DNA of 64,000 nucleotides from Corallococcus sp. NCRR (lineage in GTDB: Bacteria; Myxococcota; Myxococcia; Myxococcales; Myxococcaceae): the NCBI RefSeq assembly GCF_026965535.1, contig NZ_CP114039.1, forward strand, positions 3,782,001 through 3,846,000. Direction: 5' to 3'. The notes below the pieces were generated by a model. The model searched no databases. It saw only the letters and a list, made by a program, of their open reading frames with translations, and was not told the DNA's origin. A program made the position numbers and the translations under genes. This document shows positions 18,761-26,019 of this stretch, piece by piece (positions within the stretch are counted from its first letter, which is position 1; each line of letters begins with the position of its first letter).

Positions 18761-19420
18761 TCAGCCGCGACGCATGAACTGCTCCCAGACCTCGCGCCGC
18801 GCGGACTCCGCCGCGAGCTCGTGTTCCGGGCAGTCGATGCGCAGTTGCTCGCTCGACAGGGGCGCGTCCACGAAGGCGCAGTGATGCGGAGCCGCGCCCG
18901 GGCGCACGTTCGGGCGGAAGTGAGTGCAGGTCACGCACATGCCGGTGACCGGGACGAGCCCCTGCTCCTGAAGCATCCGGATCATCTTGACGATGCCGGC
19001 GAAGAACGCGCGCTGCTCATCCGGGGAGAGGTCCGCGACCGCGTCCGCCATGAACTCCGGCCACGAGCGCGCGCGGGCTCCGAGTGACGCGCCCGTGGCC
19101 GTGGGGGTCAGGAGGCTGGCGCGCGGATGCCTCGGGTCCGCGGATCGGGTGACGAGCGCCTTCTCGACGAGGACGCGGACCGAATCGCTGATGGTGGGAA
19201 GCGTCACGCCGAGGCGCTCACTCAACTCCTTGCCGGTGAGCGGGCCGCTCGAGACCAGCGTGGCGAGGATCTGCCCCTGCGTCGCGGACAGGCCCGCGCC
19301 ATTGGCCTGCTGCCAGGACTGCTGCTTCATCGCGAGCCCGATCTTGTGGAGCCCTGTCGCGATGCGCGCGGAGATGGGGTCGCTGTTCTCGTCGAAGTAT
19401 CCCGGTCGCTTCCCAGTCAT
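18761..19420 (-). CDS. MarR-family regulator with C-terminal four-Cys site
   Basis: 219 aa. The winged helix covers about residues 40-110 (LTGKELSERLGVTLPTISDSVRVLVEKALV, then wing RSADPRHPRASLL). After the dimerisation helices the C-terminus has C162, C165, C181 and C197 in the pattern C-x2-C-x15-C-x15-C, with HF and HH nearby, suitable for Fe-S or Zn binding. A perfect palindrome 15 bp upstream of its ATG is a likely autoregulatory operator. Probably the redox- or NO-responsive repressor of the protoglobin-redoxin genes downstream (inference). Confidence 0.9.
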   Translation of the reverse strand: MTGKRPGYFDENSDPISARIATGLHKIGLAMKQQSWQQANGAGLSATQGQILATLVSSGPLTGKELSERLGVTLPTISDSVRVLVEKALVTRSADPRHPRASLLTPTATGASLGARARSWPEFMADAVADLSPDEQRAFFAGIVKMIRMLQEQGLVPVTGMCVTCTHFRPNVRPGAAPHHCAFVDAPLSSEQLRIDCPEHELAAESARREVWEQFMRRG

Positions 19421-19434
19421 GCACTTGATCTAAG

Positions 19435-19447
19435 TTAGGACTCCTAA
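19435..19447 (-). promoter_or_regulatory. Putative MarR operator TTAGGA-n-TCCTAA
   Basis: Perfect inverted repeat TTAGGACTCCTAA in an AT-rich patch that contrasts with the surrounding GC-rich DNA, ending 15 nt before the regulator's ATG. It also lies against the start of the rightward DUF2079 gene, so the regulator could control both directions. No second copy was seen in front of the protoglobin gene, consistent with one operon. Confidence 0.7.
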
Positions 19448-19448
19448 G

Positions 19449-20981
19449 TTGTCAAGACGACCGGGCGGCGCGTCCGTGTGGCAGAGTCCCCCCGCTTTGC
19501 ATCCCATCGCGTTCACCCGCCGGTTCCGGGCCTGGCACCTCGTGCTCGGAGCCTTGTTCGTCTACACCGTGGTCTGCGTCTGGAGCGCCTTCCGGGGAGG
19601 GGTGTTCGCGTTCCATGACCTCGGGCTCCTGAACGACCTGTTCTCGAACGCGGTGCACCGGGGCCGGCCCTTCTGGGTGACGGACATGGACCTCAACCAC
19701 CTCACGGTCCACTTCACCCCGACGCTGCTGCTGCTCACGCCGCTGTTCCTACTGAGTGATTCGCAGTTCCTCTTCATCGTGTTGGGGTTGGTTGCGCTGT
19801 ACGCAGCGGTCGCGCTCCAGGTCTGGTTCTTCGAACGCATGGTCGAGGAGCGGGAGCTGCTCCCCGCCGCCTGGAGGCCGTGGGTCTCCGTCGCCTTCAC
19901 GCTGTACCTGGCGCTCAATCCGTTCGTGAAGACGGTCGCGCTCTCCGCGCACTTCGAGGTGTTATTCCAACTGGGCTCCACGGCGGTGCTCGTGATGCTC
20001 CTGCGGGGGGCGCGGATGCGGTGGGTCGTGCCCGCGGCGCTGCTCGCTTTGGGCGTGCGGCCGGATGGAGGCTTGTTCCTCGCCTTCCAGTCGGCGGCGT
20101 TGCTGCTGCTGCCGGCGGTGGCGCGTCCGCCGCGTGAGGTGCTCACGCGCAGGGCGCTCGGGGTGTCCGCGCTGGCGCTGGGCTATCTCGCGCTCTGTGT
20201 CGCGGTGGTGCTGCCGGCGCTCGGGACGCCTTCGGGCACGCGGTTCTGGTCGCACTATGGCAACACGTGGGGGCAGGTCGCCTTCACCGCGCTGGGAGAC
20301 CCTGGACGGGTGGTGCACGACGTGGCCACCAGCGGGCTGGTGGTCTTCCAGCGCAGCTTCGGGTGGATCCAACTGCTCTCTCCCGCGGCGACGCTGGTGA
20401 GCACGATTCCGGGCACCTTCTTCTTCATGGCGGATGCGCCGGACAAGCGCCTCCTCTGGTTCTACAACTCCGCCTTCCTGCTGCCCGGGCTGGGCGTGTG
20501 CGCGGCGGCCGGCTTCGGGAGGCTCGCGGAGGTGTGGAAGGGCCTGCTCGCGCGCGGGAAGATTCCCGGTCGAGCCGCGATGGTTCCGGCGCTGCTGCTC
20601 GCCGTGCTCGCGATGCTCCAGGTTGCGCGCTTCGACCGGACCATCGGGTCACCGCCGCTGCGCCCCATGCCCCCGGTGGATGGCGACTTCCGCCAGGCCT
20701 TCGAGCGTCAGGTCCAGACGTGTGCCTCCTGGCGCGCGGTGGCCACGGACTTCCGCTCCATCGTCTTCGTGCCCAACGGCTACGACCGTTTCCTCCTGCA
20801 CCACTACGAGCGGGCGCAGGTCGTGCTTGTTCCCCCGCGCGTGGACACGCTCCTCCTGGGCGCGGACTCACGTGAGGCGTTGCTCGACAGGCTCCAGGGG
20901 GATGCCCGGTTCGAGGAAGTGGCGGACCCGGGCCCGGTCCGCGTCTTCGTGCGGAAGGATGCGCGCGGCTGCGGTTCGTGA
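19449..20981 (+). CDS. DUF2079 multi-pass membrane protein
   Basis: About 500-510 aa with 10 or more hydrophobic segments. The motifs FHDLGLLNDLFSNAVHRGRPFWV, HFTPTLLLLTPLF, and LGVRPDGGLFLAFQ identify DUF2079, whose topology resembles GT-C-type glycosyltransferases. The soluble C-terminus (after residue about 410) is conserved as well. Function unknown; a membrane glycosyltransferase is plausible. Start uncertain: TTG 19449 lies at the edge of the operator; GTG 19476 is an equally good alternative. Confidence 0.88.
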   Translation: MSRRPGGASVWQSPPALHPIAFTRRFRAWHLVLGALFVYTVVCVWSAFRGGVFAFHDLGLLNDLFSNAVHRGRPFWVTDMDLNHLTVHFTPTLLLLTPLFLLSDSQFLFIVLGLVALYAAVALQVWFFERMVEERELLPAAWRPWVSVAFTLYLALNPFVKTVALSAHFEVLFQLGSTAVLVMLLRGARMRWVVPAALLALGVRPDGGLFLAFQSAALLLLPAVARPPREVLTRRALGVSALALGYLALCVAVVLPALGTPSGTRFWSHYGNTWGQVAFTALGDPGRVVHDVATSGLVVFQRSFGWIQLLSPAATLVSTIPGTFFFMADAPDKRLLWFYNSAFLLPGLGVCAAAGFGRLAEVWKGLLARGKIPGRAAMVPALLLAVLAMLQVARFDRTIGSPPLRPMPPVDGDFRQAFERQVQTCASWRAVATDFRSIVFVPNGYDRFLLHHYERAQVVLVPPRVDTLLLGADSREALLDRLQGDARFEEVADPGPVRVFVRKDARGCGS

Positions 20982-21026
20982 CGCGGTGGACGGAGGGGGC
21001 ACATCCGAGGTCCAATCCCGGCCGTC

Positions 21027-21428
21027 ATGACCCCAGACGAAGTGCAGAGAACCCTGGCCGACGCGGAGCTGGTGCCGTGCGCGGAGTTGTCACTCGTGGA
21101 TGCCCGGAGGATGGTGGACGGCTTCCTGGACGCGGACGTCCCCGCCCTCGTCCACCGTGAGGCATGCGGCAAGGTCGGCTGCTCTCCGAAGTTCCAGGTG
21201 CTGGTGCGGCCCGAGGATGGGCCCCGGGTGGCCGCCCTGCTCCAGCAGGGATGGCTGGAGTCGGTGCGCCGCGAGGGGCTGGTGCCAGAGGGGACGACTC
21301 CCCGCCTCGTGTCCGCCGCCCCGTCAGACGCCACCGAGGAAGAGGGAGAGCCTCCCTGCCCGGCCTGCGGAACGGCCGCCTCGCTGGTGGCTGGCGCCTG
21401 CAGCGACTGCGGCCTCCAGCTCGAGTAA
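21027..21428 (+). CDS. Small protein with C-terminal zinc ribbon
   Basis: 133 aa. The N-terminal about 90 residues form an alpha/beta domain (LVDARRMVDGFLDADVPALV, FQVLVRPEDGPRVAALL) resembling DUF2007-type modules. The C-terminus has CPACG and CSDCG (residues about 110-130), a zinc-ribbon knuckle pair. Function unknown. Confidence 0.75.
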   Translation: MTPDEVQRTLADAELVPCAELSLVDARRMVDGFLDADVPALVHREACGKVGCSPKFQVLVRPEDGPRVAALLQQGWLESVRREGLVPEGTTPRLVSAAPSDATEEEGEPPCPACGTAASLVAGACSDCGLQLE

Positions 21429-21462
21429 TCCACCGCGTTCACTGGACGTCGGGCCTGACGGC

Positions 21463-21942
21463 TCAGCCCGTCAGCTTGCACAGGGATTTCAGATCGGCAT
21501 CGTAGAAGCCCTCGCCCGCGACGTAGATGAGGCCCTTCCACTCGCGCGCGATCCAGCCCTCCAGATTGTCGACCATCTCCCAGCAATCTTCAGTCGCGCC
21601 TTTGGAGTCTATCTCAAACACGATGAGTTGCCGGGTGTCCTCGAGCCGTGAAATCAACGCCGCGTGCTTCTTGGCCAGGGCCGCGTGCTGGAGCGCCTCA
21701 ATGGCTTCCTGCTTGTCTTCCGCGAATTCCTTCGCGTTGTCCTCGCGACGGAGGAGGACAGGGCGCTTGCGCGCCTGGTGCTCGATCTTCAATTCCGTCC
21801 ACGGCGTGTCGCCAGCTTGCGAGGATGGAGGAGACACGGTGAGTTTCGGCGGATTGTCAAAGTAGGCTCCCTCCTCGATGAAGTCGGCGATTTCTCGAGA
21901 GCGAAGCGGTTTGTCCGCCTGGCAGAAGATGTGGATGAACAA
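21463..21942 (-). CDS. Hypothetical protein, possible orphan immunity protein
   Basis: 159 aa, no signal peptide or membrane segment. Lower GC at third positions than the core genes around it. It follows the truncated SH3 gene with an 18-bp gap, the position immunity genes take behind toxin genes. A central Lys/Glu/Ala-rich helix (residues about 60-100) and a C-terminal WEMVDNLEGWIAREWKGLIYV segment are visible. I do not recognise the family; the immunity role is positional inference only. Confidence 0.6.
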   Translation of the reverse strand: MFIHIFCQADKPLRSREIADFIEEGAYFDNPPKLTVSPPSSQAGDTPWTELKIEHQARKRPVLLRREDNAKEFAEDKQEAIEALQHAALAKKHAALISRLEDTRQLIVFEIDSKGATEDCWEMVDNLEGWIAREWKGLIYVAGEGFYDADLKSLCKLTG

Positions 21943-21960
21943 GCGGGTCCTCGTGTTGTC

Positions 21961-22311
21961 TCAGTCTACCCAGGTCCTGGCGTCAACCACGCTGGGGCTT
22001 TCACCGTATTTGTAGAGGATACGCCTCCCAGGGAGTGGGTGCTCGGGGGAGGACCAGATGTGCTCGGTGGCGACATAGCCCTTGCGGCCGTCGCGGGTAG
22101 ACACATGCAGCCATCCGCCAGGGATGCGGCTCACCACCTGGACGTGTGCGTTGAAGGCCAGTCTTCCGATGATGTTGTTCCCCATCATCGGGATGGAGCG
22201 CAGGCGTTCCATCCCAAGAGACGATCCCGATATCGCCCGGGGGCGCGGGCTGGACGTATGCGTGGGTGTGAGCGCCACCAGTCGATCCGAGAGAAACGGC
22301 TTACCTGGCAT
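21961..22311 (-). CDS. SH3-domain protein, probably truncated toxin N-terminus
   Basis: 116 aa. Residues about 35-85 (LRSIPMMGNN, AHVQVVSRIPGGWLHVSTRDGRKGYVATEHIW) form a bacterial SH3 domain like the one opening the AHH toxin encoded at 26016-28013 (LRTLPAEM, VSVIRDHAQAPGWSYVSTVVGGYL). In that toxin a LysM-type segment follows; here the frame stops soon after ILYKYGES, where a LysM would begin. So this is likely the stub of a larger secreted protein. The ATG lies 16 bp after the degenerate tRNA, at a probable recombination junction. Confidence 0.65.
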   Translation of the reverse strand: MPGKPFLSDRLVALTPTHTSSPRPRAISGSSLGMERLRSIPMMGNNIIGRLAFNAHVQVVSRIPGGWLHVSTRDGRKGYVATEHIWSSPEHPLPGRRILYKYGESPSVVDARTWVD

Positions 22312-22327
22312 CTCGGAAGCCCTTCTG

Positions 22328-22402
22328 GGAAGTAGTGGGATTCGAACCCGAGGCCCGCGTGTTTTTGAGCGCGGCGCATCTGCCAGGTTGGGTCATTCCG
22401 GC
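22328..22402 (-). pseudogene. Degenerate Leu-type tRNA (CAA-like loop), cassette A
   Basis: Aligned base by base with the intact tRNA at 37695-37769. 5' GCCGGAA, D-arm CCCAACCTGGCAGATGCG, anticodon stem CCGCG/CGCGG and T-loop GGGTTCGAATCCC are kept. However, the anticodon loop is CTCAAAAACA (10 nt), the variable loop shrinks to 3 nt, and the 3' strand (TACTTCC) does not pair with the 5' acceptor strand. The 3' end appears replaced after the T-loop, as expected after recombination at a tRNA end. It may still be an RNA, but not a normal tRNA. Confidence 0.6.
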
Positions 22403-22424
22403 ACGAGCTGTCTTGGAGGTGAAG

Positions 22425-22499
22425 TCGGGATGACTGGATTCGAACCAGTGACCTCGCGCGTATGAGGCGCACGCTCTCAACCAGCTGAGCTACATCCCG
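22425..22499 (-). tRNA. tRNA with CAT anticodon on a Pro-like body, cassette A
   Basis: 75 nt, full cloverleaf: acceptor CGGGATG/CATCCCG with C1-G72, discriminator A, D-arm GCTC...GAGC, anticodon loop CTCATAC (anticodon at 22462-22464), T-arm ACTGG/CCAGT. C1-G72 plus A73 and the 3' half match bacterial tRNA-Pro, and the copy at 37797 differs by only about five substitutions and one indel but has anticodon CGG. CAT would be read by MetRS or, if lysidinylated, IleRS. A gene caller would say tRNA-Met. Confidence 0.8.
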
Positions 22500-22537
22500 T
22501 TGGGTTGGAGTCCTCGAGGGAGGACCCGGACATGACG

Positions 22538-22569
22538 GAGGCCGGGTCCCCCCTCGGGAGCCCGGCCTC
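22538..22569 (-). terminator. GC-rich hairpin after peptide A
   Basis: Stem GAGGCCGGG...CCCGGCCTC between the peptide stop and the tRNAs. The same element occurs in cassette B at 37914-37945. No long T-run follows, so it may pause or process rather than terminate. Confidence 0.6.
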
Positions 22570-22609
22570 AGTCCATGCGCGTCCCGGGGTTACCGGGTGG
22601 CGGCGTGGG

Positions 22610-22717
22610 TCAGGTGCCGGGCGGACAGCCGTGGAACGAGGCGATGGCCAGGTCCATGCTGTCGGGAGTGGGCTCCATGTCGGTGGGGCTCGGCTTGTCG
22701 CTCTTCGTCATGGGCAT
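22610..22717 (-). CDS. Short peptide A (35 aa), conserved C-terminus
   Basis: ATG at 22717 overlaps the phosphatase stop as TGATG; a second ATG at 22711 (MTKSDKP...) is better spaced from AAAGGAG. The N-terminal half is hydrophilic, rich in Pro/Asp/Thr. It ends DLAIASFHGCPPGT-stop. The paralogous peptide at 37986-38096 ends ELATASFRGSAPGT-stop, and both precede the same hairpin and tRNA pair. Pattern [DE]LAxASF[HR]GxxPGT. The conserved end with a diverged start is unlike leader attenuation and looks like a functional tail. No family recognised. Confidence 0.7.
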   Translation of the reverse strand: MPMTKSDKPSPTDMEPTPDSMDLAIASFHGCPPGT

Positions 22718-23343
22718 CACACTCCTTTCGCGGGGAGCAGGGACGCAGCGGACCCTCCGTCCTGACAGAGTTGCTTCCGCCAGCCCCGTTTTTCGATGCA
22801 CCGGACGTTGTCCACGTCCGCGAGCGTCTTCAGATACCGGCCCAGGTCGAGCAACTCCGTGTCGTGCGCCTCGCCCTCGTATTCGCGGACGTAGATGGCG
22901 TTGCCGTGGTTGTGGATGCACTTGGCGGGCGTGTCATCGACAATCAGGACGCGCTCCAGCCGGTAGCCCCGCCGCTTCAACTTGCGCAGCTTCTTGACCC
23001 AGCCGTAATGCACCTCCGGATCGAGGAACCCGTCCCGCTGGACGCTGGCCCGGTCGAGCCCATACGTGCACCGGCTCCGCCCCCAGACGAAGTCCAACTC
23101 GAGTTCCGGCGGGATGATCCGCTTCACGAGCTCCGCCACGTACTTGTCGGCCCCCGCCGACCAGATGGCCAGCCGGAATCGGGTGGCGCACTCCCGCAGG
23201 AAGGGCTCCAGGTGCGGACGCACGTGGACGAAGTAGTTCAAGGCCTGGAAGTCCGCCTCCCGGGCCAGGGGCTTCTCGCTTGCGTGGACCAGGGTCTCAT
23301 CCAGGTCCAGGATCAACAGGATGCTGTCCGTGGGCGCCGTCAC
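22717..23343 (-). CDS. FCP1/NLI-interacting-factor-like HAD phosphatase
   Basis: 208 aa from GTG 23343 with GGGGGAT upstream. HAD motif I LILDLDETLVHA (DxDET), then YFVHVRPHLEPFLRECATRFRLAIWSAGADKYVAELV (motif II Ser), the Lys motif in YGWVKKL, and motif III VLIVDDTPAKC. This is the FCP/SCP Ser/Thr phosphatase subgroup of the HAD superfamily, common in eukaryotes and myxobacteria. No DNA- or membrane-binding part. Its stop overlaps the start of peptide A, so the two are co-translated; the peptide or the tRNA products could be its partners, which is unproven. Confidence 0.92.
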   Translation of the reverse strand: MTAPTDSILLILDLDETLVHASEKPLAREADFQALNYFVHVRPHLEPFLRECATRFRLAIWSAGADKYVAELVKRIIPPELELDFVWGRSRCTYGLDRASVQRDGFLDPEVHYGWVKKLRKLKRRGYRLERVLIVDDTPAKCIHNHGNAIYVREYEGEAHDTELLDLGRYLKTLADVDNVRCIEKRGWRKQLCQDGGSAASLLPAKGV

Positions 23344-23401
23344 CGGTGGATCCCCCGCCCGGTGACGACGCCGGATGGCTTCCGAAAATGACGACGCGGC
23401 G

Positions 23402-24031
23402 TCACTGCACGCCGGGCGCTCGGAACACCTGTCCGTTGCGGCCTTCCAGCACGAGGCTGGCCTCATCCGAGCTGCCCACGCGCAGCTCCACACGCGGTTG
23501 TCCACGGCGGTCCACCAGGAGCAGGCCGGGTGAGCCCTCCTCATCCGCGCCCAGGATGGCGCGGGGCCGGCCCGTCACGTCCGCCAGCTCCAGCCTCGAC
23601 GAACCGTCCACCTGGAGCCCCACGGAGAACAGCTCCGCGCCTCCGGACTTGGACAGCGTCAGGCGCGGCGCCTCGTCCGAGAACACCATCAGCTCCGCCA
23701 GCGACTCGCCTTCCGCCGTGGAGAAGCGCAGGCGGGGCGAGTCGTCCTCGCCCACGCCCAGCAGCGCCCGGGGCCGGCCTTCGCTGTCGTTCAACACCAG
23801 CGCCGCGCCGCCATGTCGGTTGGCATCAAAGCTGGCCCGTGTGCGCCCCGTGGCGTCCTTGAGCACCAGCCGCGACGCGACCAGCTCTCCTGCCTGCGAC
23901 CGCGGCGCTTCATCACGCAGTGCCGCGGTTCCCAGTCCCGCCCCGGCCAGCACGAAGGCCGCGAGGGTGAGGCCCTGCCACCGTCGGAGCCGGCCTTCCA
24001 GCCGCTCCATGCGCGCGTCCAGTGAGTCCAT
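23402..24031 (-). CDS. Membrane-anchored beta-repeat protein (copy 1)
   Basis: 209 aa from ATG 24031. A short charged coiled-coil start (MDSLDARMERLEGRLRRW), one membrane helix (about 20-40), then repeating beta-strand units of the form LVLKDATGRTRASFD / LVLNDSEGRPRALLG / LELADVTGRPRAILG / LLVDRRGQPRVELR. A paralog with the same layout lies at 35595-36266 beside cassette B. Function unknown. Anchored in the membrane with the repeats outside, by the helix position. Convergence of both copies on tRNA cassettes may reflect linked transfer. Confidence 0.75.
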   Translation of the reverse strand: MDSLDARMERLEGRLRRWQGLTLAAFVLAGAGLGTAALRDEAPRSQAGELVASRLVLKDATGRTRASFDANRHGGAALVLNDSEGRPRALLGVGEDDSPRLRFSTAEGESLAELMVFSDEAPRLTLSKSGGAELFSVGLQVDGSSRLELADVTGRPRAILGADEEGSPGLLLVDRRGQPRVELRVGSSDEASLVLEGRNGQVFRAPGVQ

Positions 24032-24099
24032 CCCGGCGTCGCCTCCTGTCCCACCCTGGTGGGACGGCAGGAGGCTAGCAGAGGCCGGAGGGTCTCCGC

Positions 24100-24879
24100 T
24101 CAGCGGGACAGGAAGAGGAGCAGGAACGTGGGCAGCGCGGCGACCAGGACGCCCACGCCGAGCGTGAGCACCATCTGGAGGAAGAACAGGTCCTCCAGGG
24201 TCTCCTCCAGCACGCCCTCCAACCGGTCGATGGCCAGCATCTCCAGCTCCCGCACCGCGGAAGGCACGTCTGGCGACGTCAGCACCGCGCGCAGGGCGAT
24301 GAGCCCCAGCACCCGGCGCGACTGGTCCATGAGGAAGCCCTCCAGCCATCCGGCGCGGGAGGCCGCGGACTCACGCGCCTCCTCGGGGTCGCGCATGCGC
24401 TCCGCCACCGACTCCTCGATGGCCCGGGTGAGCTCCGCGCGGCTGGGCGTGCCGGCCCCGCGTAACCGCCGGGCGACCTGCAGCGTCGCGGGCTTGAGGA
24501 TGGCGTACGCATAGCCCATCAACCCGCGCGCGCGGACCTCGCTCGCGAGCCGTGCGCTGACCCCGTGGAGCATCCAGACGTAGCCTCCGGCCAGAGCCAG
24601 GGGCAGGGGCGTGAGCACGAAGCTCAGGGAGTTCAGCCAGGAGGGCGTCGGGGCCGCGCCCGTCCAACGCGGCGCGAGCACGAAGACGCCCGCCAGCACC
24701 AGACCAAAGCACCCGAAGAGGAAGAAGCCCTTCAGCGCACCCGCCACGCCGGAGCCCAGCAGGGCGGGCACCATGGCGAGGAGGCTCCGCAAGCCCGAGC
24801 GGGCCATGCCTCCCATGGACTCACGCGGAGGCGCTTCGAGCGGCGCCGCGTCCCGTTGCTTCAAGGCCGCGTGGCTCAT
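24100..24879 (-). CDS. Hypothetical membrane protein
   Basis: 259 aa. The ATG overlaps the upstream gene's stop (ATGA at 24876-24879). Two central membrane helices (about residues 40-95), a helical cytoplasmic part rich in Arg/Glu (SRAELTRAIEESVAERMRDPEEARE), and a C-terminal hydrophobic segment (VLTLGVGVLVAALPTFLLLFL). No recognised family. Forms an operon with the small membrane protein at 24876-25292. Confidence 0.7.
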   Translation of the reverse strand: MSHAALKQRDAAPLEAPPRESMGGMARSGLRSLLAMVPALLGSGVAGALKGFFLFGCFGLVLAGVFVLAPRWTGAAPTPSWLNSLSFVLTPLPLALAGGYVWMLHGVSARLASEVRARGLMGYAYAILKPATLQVARRLRGAGTPSRAELTRAIEESVAERMRDPEEARESAASRAGWLEGFLMDQSRRVLGLIALRAVLTSPDVPSAVRELEMLAIDRLEGVLEETLEDLFFLQMVLTLGVGVLVAALPTFLLLFLSR

Positions 24880-25292
24880 GACGCGCGCTCCACGGATGCA
24901 ACACGCAGCTCGGCGGTGGTCCACTGGTCCACCTGTTCCGCGGAGGGCGGCGATACAGGCGTGCTGTCCCTCAATTCGCGCCGACGCCGCCACCACATCA
25001 GGAGCGCGGCGGCGCCGAGGAGCACGGCCCCCACGGCCAGCCGGGGCAGCAGCCACGGGATGGGGCCGGACCGGGAACTCTGGCGTTCCTTCCACCACGC
25101 GGTGCCCGTCCCAATCAGCGCGAGCACGCCCGGAATGGCTGCGATGCGCCACAGCGTCCCGCTGTCAGGGCCCGGCACGAGCGCCAGCAGTCCCAGGAAC
25201 ACCGTCGTGGTCCACAGCAGGATGCGGCCCAGCCGGAAGTTCGTCAGCCCCACCAGCACCGCCGCGACGGGCTTCGAGCCCTCACCACTCAT
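24876..25292 (-). CDS. Small hypothetical membrane protein
   Basis: 138 aa with three hydrophobic segments (about residues 22-40, 48-65, 80-98) and a charged C-terminus. Stop overlaps the next gene's start by 4 nt, so the two are co-translated. No recognised domain. Confidence 0.7.
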   Translation of the reverse strand: MSGEGSKPVAAVLVGLTNFRLGRILLWTTTVFLGLLALVPGPDSGTLWRIAAIPGVLALIGTGTAWWKERQSSRSGPIPWLLPRLAVGAVLLGAAALLMWWRRRRELRDSTPVSPPSAEQVDQWTTAELRVASVERAS

Positions 25293-25368
25293 GTTGCGTC
25301 CCCCATGGGAACGTCATCCTAAAGGGGGACGGGCCCGCGCCCCAAGTCGGCCCCGGGCGCGTCCGGGC

Positions 25369-26019
25369 TCAAGGCTGGGGGTGCCACCACAGCCCCTTCA
25401 GTCCCGCCTCCTCACACGCCTGCCGCGCTTCCTCGGTGTAGCAGTAGAAGGCCAGCTCGGGGACGAAGAACACGGGCGGGAAGCCTCCGGGTGGAGGGTG
25501 GAGCACGAGCGGCTCGGCATCGTCATAGCCCAGCAGTTCTTCTCCGCACTGGTGGAAGGGCACGCCCTTCACGAGGGTGCGCTCCCGGTCGAGGCAGTGG
25601 GTCCGCTCCAGCAATTGGAGGATGACGAAGTCCTCGTTCTTTAGCGCAGGGTCCGTCACCGAATGCCAGGTCCGCCTTCGGGGGTATCCGCTGTACACGA
25701 GGTGCTTGATGCGTTCCGCGTAGATGACCGTGGGGATGAGTCGGTGGCGGAACGGTCCCACCGATTCGAGCACGCGCACCATGCGCCGGGAGAGCAGCAA
25801 CCACCCCATGGACGTGGTGCACAGGTGGTCGCGCCCGGCGATCCACTCCAGGTTGCCGTAGTACTCAATGACCCCGGGCATGCCCTGCTGGGGCTGATCG
25901 CCGATGTCGGGGTCGAAGAACGTCACGTCCTCGAAACCGTCGAACTCGATGAGATGGGCGTCGTAGATATCCGCATTCTCCTTGGCATGGGAGACGTCCG
26001 TCGACAGTGCATACATCAT
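25369..26019 (-). CDS. Probable immunity protein for the AHH toxin (DUF1629/Imm43-like)
   Basis: 216 aa soluble protein whose ATG overlaps the toxin's stop (ATGA at 26016-26019). This tight coupling is the normal toxin-immunity arrangement. Sequence features (YDAHLIEFDGFEDVTFFDPDIG, TTSMGWLLLSRRMVRVLESVG, ERTHCLDRERT) look like DUF1629-type immunity proteins that are abundant in myxobacteria; that family call is by eye and tentative. Acts in the cytoplasm of the producer by binding the nuclease domain (inferred). Confidence 0.75.
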   Translation of the reverse strand: MMYALSTDVSHAKENADIYDAHLIEFDGFEDVTFFDPDIGDQPQQGMPGVIEYYGNLEWIAGRDHLCTTSMGWLLLSRRMVRVLESVGPFRHRLIPTVIYAERIKHLVYSGYPRRRTWHSVTDPALKNEDFVILQLLERTHCLDRERTLVKGVPFHQCGEELLGYDDAEPLVLHPPPGGFPPVFFVPELAFYCYTEEARQACEEAGLKGLWWHPQP

